This document shows positions 22,147 through 64,000 of a DNA stretch of 64,000 bases, piece after piece (the stretch's first letter is position 1; the number at the start of each line of letters is the position of its first letter). The translations under genes were made by a program, and so were the position numbers. This DNA comes from Strongylocentrotus purpuratus (taxonomy: Eukaryota; Echinodermata; Echinoidea; Camarodonta; Strongylocentrotidae). Location: contig NW_022145613.1 of assembly GCF_000002235.5 (NCBI RefSeq), positions 10,478,429 through 10,542,428 on the forward strand, read 5' to 3'. A model generated the notes under the pieces. That model was not told where the DNA came from, did not search any database, and saw only the letters and a list, made by a program, of their open reading frames with translations.

Positions 22147-24621
22147 GGGTGTCGATCACGGGGGGATGGGGGAATATATCCCCCCAATATTTCAGGTGGG
22201 GGGATGGCCTGTACAATCACCCCCCCCCCCAATAATTCACCATGAATTTTTTTTTTTTAAATGAAGAGAAAAATTAACGATGAGAGCCCGATGAGAGTAG
22301 TTAATGGTTATAACTCGCAAGATGACTATCAATATACACATTTTGCTATGCATTTTCATAATATATACATGTATACGAAGTAAATGAGATAAGCGTATAT
22401 GAGACTAAAATAAATTGAATTCTCGCTCATACGGCTTCATCAGGAATTGGTGAATTTATTCAATTTGTTCAATAAACAGCATCATAGAAATGCAGTACGT
22501 GCGCCAAATACAAAGCCGCAGCGTTAAAAAGCAACGAGCTAAATGTTAAGCGCGAAGCGCAAAGGTTTGTTTGTTTATTTATTTAAATACGGTGATTAAA
22601 AAACATGCTTTCAGCTTAGCATAGCTGTTTTTCAGCATGTCCGTACATGGTACATTAAAATACATATGAATAAACACATAAAACACAAAAATTAAACAAT
22701 AACAAATACATAATATAAAATAAGTAAATGTAAAGAAAGAAAAAAGAAATACAAATTTAAACAAAATAAATATAATACAAGTTCAACAAAAGAAATACAA
22801 ATGCAAGTTAAACATAAGGGAAAAAAAAAACTCGAATGGTAGCAAGCTGCTATGCTGCTATGCACATCAGACAATCCTGGACAGTGTAAATATAGATGAA
22901 CTCTGTGATGAATTCGTGATGAGATCGGAGACAAGGTGAAAAATATTCGGACATTAGTGTGACTTATAAGATAGTTCACTAGTTGTAATGTTGTTTCCGT
23001 TCACCCTTTTTAAAATTCACGTCATTGTATCTTTTAAAAAAAAAATTCCACTCCTTTTATTTCCTGATATTTCCTAAAACATTTTTCATTTTTGGAGAAA
23101 GATTATTATGTCACAACTTATTTTCGTTTTATTAAAAAGCTGATGTAGGCCTATGTCACTGGCGTACTGGTGGGGGAGGCTTGGGGCGCTAGCCCCCCCC
23201 CCCCCAAATAAAATCCAACCATGAATTATTTTCGATTTCATACAAGTGATTTATAAATGTTCGTGATATCACATGATTTTCAACAAAATTCGCGTTTCTC
23301 CATTTCTGTTGCAAACTGACACATTCCCAAATAGCCCGGAAGAGCATATATTTTGTATAGTCACTAATGGGCTTTATTAGTGGCCGTTAACACTAACAGT
23401 AGTATACAATTCCCTTCGAGAAGCTATTGCGACAAGCACTACCGGGAGATAACATGCTACCCACCACTCGGGCTGTGCATGCAAAGATTTGCGAACGAAC
23501 GTTCCATACGCACATCATGTGGGGAAACTGAATTATGAATTAATATAGAGAACAGTACAACGAATCGTCTTCTTTCTCTAATAATTTAGTGAAAAGGGCA
23601 AAGCTTCCGCGGGGCAACTGAATTCAGACTAGGATTAAGAGTTAAAATTAAATTAAACGTCAAAGTATACGATACAACGAATCGTCTTATTTTACTAATA
23701 ATTTAATTAAACGTAAAAGCTTCCGCGCGTATAGTGCAGGATGGGCGAAAATGATTTCAGACGTGGATTAAGAGTAATAATCAAATGAAACGTCAATGCT
23801 TCCGCGCTTCGCGCGGAAAGGGGGAAACTGAATTCAGACAAGGACACGACACAACGAATCGTCCTCCTTCTCTAATAATTTAATGAAACGGTAAAGCTTC
23901 CGCGCTTCGCGCGGGATGGGCGAAAAAATGAATACAGACAAGGAATAAGAGTAATAATTTATTGAAACGTCAAAGCTTCCGCGCTTTGCGCGGTAGGGGG
24001 AAAAGTGAATTCATGAAGGACACGATACAAAAAATTGTCTTCTTTCTCTAATAATGTAATAAAATGTGAAAGCTTCCGCGCTCGGGCAGGAATGGACAAA
24101 AATGAATTCAGACAAGGATTAAGAGTCGAGAATGGTACATCGAATCGTTTTCTTTCTTTAATAATCTAATGAAACGTCAGAGCTTCCGCGCTATGCGCGG
24201 AGGAAGGGGAACATGATTCAAATATTAAAGATTAAGAGTCGAGAATGGTACATCGAATCTTCTTCTTTCTTTATTAATCTTATGAAACGTCAGAGCTTCC
24301 GCGCTATGCGCGGAGAAGGGGAACTTTATTCAAACAAGGATTAAGAGTCGAGAACGGTCCAACGAATCGTCTTCTTTCTCTAATAATTTAGTGAAACGTC
24401 AAAGCTTCCGCGCTTTGCGGGGGAGGGGGGGGGGGGGGGGGGACTCCCGCTCCCTGCACCCAACCCCCTAGAGAGCTCGCTTCGCACGTTTCGCGTGCTC
24501 ACTACCGCCCCCCTAAAATGAAATTCTGGCCACACGCTTCTACCTCTTGGTTGCTTTGATCCATTGCCGAAAATATTTTGGCACCTATCATCCCCCCAAC
24601 CACGGATACAAATCGACACCC
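22147..24621. mobile_element. 2.5-kb element bounded by inverted GGGTGTCGAT ends
   Basis: Left end GGGTGTCGATCACGGGGGG, right end ATCGACACCC. The interior is AT-rich with a G/C-run pair near both ends and a large minisatellite at 23545-24425. No transposase recognised; non-autonomous element inferred. Shares ends with the hairpin at 10466. Confidence 0.5.
23545..24425. repeat. Minisatellite, nine periods of 80-112 bp with GC palindromes
   Basis: Each period contains CGAATCGTCTTCTTTCTC, AATAATTTAATGAAACGTC and AGCTTCCGCGCTTCGCGCGG. The GCTTCCGCG motif recurs near 23601, 23710, 23797, 23898, 23977, 24071, 24183, 24295 and 24403. The last two spacings are nearly equal at about 110 bp. Confidence 0.85.
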
Positions 24622-24683
24622 TTGAACCATACACTCGGGTTTCCCTTTTGCAGGGACATATCCCACATGTCGATAGTATATAT

Positions 24684-24714
<31 letters not shown>

Positions 24715-25235
24715 AATTTTTTTAAATAATTTATTTTCAGTCTCTTCCTCTTATTTCCTCTCGCTTCAATTCACAATAGTAATCATTCTTCATATCTTGC
24801 GAGCTCGATCCCCTCCGGCCATTTGCCCTGTACTAAAAAAAATACTTCAAAAACCTATCATTTCCCTTAAGAACAATTTAAATCCTACATTCACCCTAAA
24901 TCTAATGTTTGTAAATATGTTTTTATAAAACCCCTGTATGAAACAAGTCTGTTTAGTCATACATGAGTAAATAAACTATTATAAAATAGCACTCGAATGG
25001 ACGTAAATTGCGGTTCACATACAAACGCACTTACGCACATACTCTACAAGAATCTTCAGTCAATTTGAAGGAGAGAAGAACTGGCTATTAGAGGAGCTCG
25101 CAAGATACGTCAATGTTCGGCCTTTTCAATAATATACTGTCGATCGAAGCACATTGTGCGATTAAAGACTGAAGATATTAAGATTAAAGATTTAAGATGT
25201 TTTAAAACAATATCATAGACGAAGGTAGATCAAGG

Positions 25236-25400
25236 AGGCGAGATGGCTCAGTCAATAAAAAGTTTCCCCGTCAAGCCAAAGATTGCGAGTTCAAAACCAA
25301 CCCAGGTATGTATGACTACTATAACAGCCTGCTTTGTGTGTCAACATGCCCCTCCCTGTTGTAGACACAGGTTAGATCACAGTGGAAAAGGGAGTAGAGG
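25236..25400 (+). mobile_element. tRNA-derived SINE, degraded
   Basis: Head GGCGAGATGGCTCAGTCAAT and box-B-like GAGTTCAAAACC. The anticodon arm is disrupted, so not a functional tRNA gene. Confidence 0.5.
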
Positions 25401-25429
25401 AAACCATGGCCCTCATTTCACAAAACTTG

Positions 25430-25560
25430 TCATCAGTGACAAATGACAGTTTTTGTTATAAGCTACTGAAATCCTTGTTTCTGATTGGTTATCAGAATAT
25501 TTGTCATTCGTTTTTGTCATTTGTCATTGAAAAAGGGTTTTGTGAAACGGGTCGTGGTCC
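25430..25560 (+). repeat. Dispersed repeat, copy B (CTGATTGGTTATC family)
   Basis: Reads GAAATCCTTGTTTCTGATTG and TCATTGAAAAAGGGTTTTGT; see copy A at 2815-2960 in opposite orientation. Confidence 0.6.
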
Positions 25561-26489
25561 ACCTGCACATCCCAATTAGTTATAACGGGAGGAGAGACCG
25601 GAGGGTTACACTAATTCAGTTCGCTCCACCCCCACCCCCTCCCAGGAAGGGCAACGGCAAATACTTAACATCGATGATACAAATAGTAGCAATTAAAGCC
25701 TTTATATGATCACATCGCTCGAAAATTCATGATTTGCTTGTTCCCCCAATTAAAATACATACAGGTACATCCATCCATAAATAAACACATGCCTTTCAAC
25801 AAAAGTGCAATATATAAATTATGATAGATGATACAGAAGGTTTACGAACAAAATTCAGTCACATACAAAAATAATCATACATGTTAACTTGTGGTTAATA
25901 TTTAATGGTATGAACAAAATAAATTCTTGTTACGTTTGTACAAGTACAGCCCATAACATTTCAATTTCATTTCCATTTTTTTTTACCCATTACCTGATAA
26001 ACTGTTACAATATAAAATTTATATTTACATGTACATGCAAGCACAGAAGACAAGGTTTTTGATTAACCATACTTCGACCAGTGCTCTCATCTGTAAATTG
26101 ACTAAAACAAAATGATGTCAGTTATCATTATTAACTACCTGTGAAAGCGAGATAAAAGGTTCTTACAGTACTCCCTTTTGTTACCCCCCCCCCCAACCTC
26201 TCACCAGTACGAGGGAGATTTAACAGGATGACAGCTAGTGGTGATTTTGTGATTATAAAAAAAAATGACTGAGTGTCCTTTTGAAGCCGGATGGGCATGA
26301 GCTCATGCATACACACAGATTGTTTAACAATGTTTCCAGTTTTACAAATCTGAGATGGATGCCCTATGTGTTATTAGTGTCTGTGATATGGTGTAATATT
26401 AAAGCCCTAAATAAATTGTGCTTCAAAATGATCATGAAGTGCTCAAAAGTGTTATAACAAACTGTTCAAAATTGTGTGGCAAACAGTTT

Positions 26490-26645
26490 TTGACATACCC
26501 AATTCCAATCATAAATATCTTGATAATCAGACAGGTGATCGGCTTGTAAAAGTCATGGGATTCCTGACTGACCTAAAGGTTTATAATAATGATTGCAGCA
26601 CGAGCTAAATCCAGGATTTTGTTTAGAATATACCCAATCCCTTTA
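26490..26645 (-). repeat. Dispersed repeat, copy on minus strand
   Basis: Complement matches 33692-33832: AATCCTGGATTTAGCTCGTG, CCATGACTTTTACAAGCCGA and CTGATTATCAAGATAT are shared. Confidence 0.65.
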
Positions 26646-26988
26646 ACACCTATCAGGCTCTGAACGGGTGCTATACATTAAAAGTCAGTAAATCAAGATA
26701 AGAGGCAAGAACTTACATGTATTTTTATTTTGTTCACTTTTAAACTAATGCACTAACCTGTACATTTGATTTATATTTTCCTTTCCAGACAAAACAAAGT
26801 TAAGACATTACGTACAATGTATATCGGTAACGTAATTTCTACATGCCTTATTCATGTGCATGATGTATTTTGTTAATGACAATACAATGATCATGAAAAT
26901 AACTTGCAGCTGAAGATGATAATTATGACGATACCACTTATGATTAAAAGGATGATGATGATGATGAAGTTGCTACGGCTAATGTATA

Positions 26989-27305
26989 TTGACTCTTATC
27001 CTGCCGTAATGAATACAGCCCAGTGCCACAGGGCTAATCCCCATTGTTCCAAGCCACAAATCCATCCTGTGCCAAGTTTATTTTGAGATAATCTGATGGT
27101 GCGATCAATAGCGCGTGAGAAGCACTCAGCACAGTACAATGAGCATATACAATAACTGCTATTACGAATGCGAGCATGCATGCGTAAAGCAGCTAAGCTG
27201 TGGCTCGCTCACGTGAAGTAAGCAGCCCATCGATAGTGTGCTCTCGCATGTACAAAGCACTATAACGGTAGCGTGCATGCCGCCTTATGGCAGGATATGA
27301 GTTAA
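26989..27305. mobile_element. MITE candidate, about 20-bp imperfect inverted ends
   Basis: TTGACTCTTATCCTGCCGTAA at the left and, complemented, TTAACTCATATCCTGCCATAA at the right. No open frame. Confidence 0.5.
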
Positions 27306-27567
27306 TGAAAACATGTATGATTAAAATCATTTTCAGATGGTAAAATGTTGATAAATATAGGACAAATGTAAAATTCAAAGTGATACGTTCATTATTTAGT
27401 AATCTATGTACATGTTACAAATCTTCTTTCAATACTAACAATTCAAATTCTCATAAGCTATATCAAAAGTACTCCTAGTAATTTAAAAATGTATATAAAA
27501 GTATAATGTTTTACTAATTCATTTATATTCTTTTGTTGTAGTTTAAAAAATACCATTCAAATTAGTG

Positions 27568-27570
<3 letters not shown>

Positions 27571-27602
<32 letters not shown>
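27571..27602 (+). repeat. AT dinucleotide microsatellite
   Basis: Sixteen AT periods, uninterrupted. Confidence 0.85.
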
Positions 27603-27606
<4 letters not shown>

Positions 27607-27734
27607 GAGTTTGTTAAAAATAATTCAATTTTGTATGAATTTACATACATAAAAACATTGTATACATTGCATAAATGGATTTAGCATTTTGGAAATAAAT
27701 AATTGTAAAGTAACACCTTTTAAACTCCCCATTC

Positions 27735-27965
27735 ACCTGTTAATGAACTACATTACTTAGAATCCAGCCGGACGGGCAAGCCTCGGCAAAGCTTTCATGC
27801 TGTCAAGAAAACCTCTCTTTATTCAATATGCCTTAAATTTGAATGTGTTAGTAAACCGGTCTATTGGATTGGAAGGAAATTTTCTTGTCTCCGGCCCTCG
27901 AGCTGTCTTTCTTCACCGTTTCACTCTATACTCCAGAGTGTTAACCATGACCTTGACAGAGGGTC
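27735..27965 (+). repeat. Diverged relative of the unit intron segment at 41812-42030
   Basis: Shared blocks in the same order: CACCTGTTAATG/AACCTGTTATTG, GGAATCCAG/AGAATCCAG, ACAAGCCTC, GTTAGTAAACTGGTCTATTGG. It sits downstream of the gene end, outside the array. Confidence 0.55.
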
Positions 27966-28172
27966 TTCACTCGTCTTAACCCTTTAAAGGCCTTGTTCAC
28001 ACGACGCAGTGAACCACTTCCACAAAATCTACCTCAGTAAAATCAAATGAGATAGATCTATAGATCTATGTAAAGTTCCGTTCACATTCCTACACCTTTT
28101 AACAAACAAATAAGCGAGTATGCGTAGGGGGCTTCGTTATTCACAGATACTTTCAGTACCCCCCCCCCGGCA

Positions 28173-28178
28173 TTTATT
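28173..28178 (-). promoter_or_regulatory. Candidate poly(A) signal of the protease gene
   Basis: AATAAA on the minus strand about 95 nt after the stop codon, with a poly-C run (G on the transcribed strand) just downstream. Position fits a short 3' UTR. Not confirmed by any transcript. Confidence 0.4.
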
Positions 28179-28273
28179 TACAAGATTATTTTTTGTTTAA
28201 ATACATGTTTCATTTTTAGGTAATTTAACAGAGCTACAAACTTAGTGCAGCATATTATGCAGCTAATGCACTG

Positions 28274-64000
<35,727 letters not shown>

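Larger units (their letters stand above)
24622..28172. other. Intergenic stretch between the two genes, no gene
   Basis: AT-rich. It holds the SINE-like piece at 25236, dispersed repeats at 25430, 26490 and 26989, an AT run at 27571-27602, and a diverged relative of the unit intron at 27735-27965. Confidence 0.5.

Overview
The window looks like animal nuclear DNA, most likely from an echinoderm and probably a sea urchin. It is AT-rich, with short exons in long introns and GT-AG splice sites. It carries many tRNA-derived SINEs, MITEs, microsatellites and poly-G/poly-C tracts. Hyalin-type HYR modules, CUB and LDLa modules and a trypsin domain share one gene. No bacterial, viral, CRISPR or LTR-element features were seen. 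The species is an inference from repeat style and domain content.

There are two real protein-coding genes, both on the minus strand. Gene A (6220-15428) is a complete ten-exon organic anion transporter of the SLCO4A1-like group. The predicted protein is 710 residues; every exon junction joins in phase, and the conserved WVGAWW signature and Kazal-like cysteine loop are present. Its introns carry large GA/CT, ACT and ATTGAT microsatellites and SINE pieces.

From about 15.4 to 28.2 kb I see no gene. The interval holds fold-back elements, a 2.5-kb element with an internal 80-112-bp minisatellite, SINE pieces and homopolymer tracts.

Gene B runs from 28274 past the right edge. It is a very large modular secreted or membrane serine protease with its 5' end missing. 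Reading on the minus strand, the last exons encode LDLa, a ten-cysteine Frizzled domain and a trypsin-type catalytic domain with an intact triad. Upstream of these lies an 8.33-kb unit repeated in direct orientation (37874-46327, 46328-54658, 54659-62990, and a partial fourth copy from 62991). Each full unit carries the same six exons in the order HYR-HYR-CUB-LDLa-CUB-LDLa. All have phase-1 boundaries, so each unit adds 472-473 in-frame residues. One of the two LDLa exons is small and lies in no long open frame. The array is the most interesting thing here: an intragenic amplification in progress, with unit joints inside SINE/LINE remnants, patchwork identity between copies, and a cluster of replacement changes in one CUB exon.
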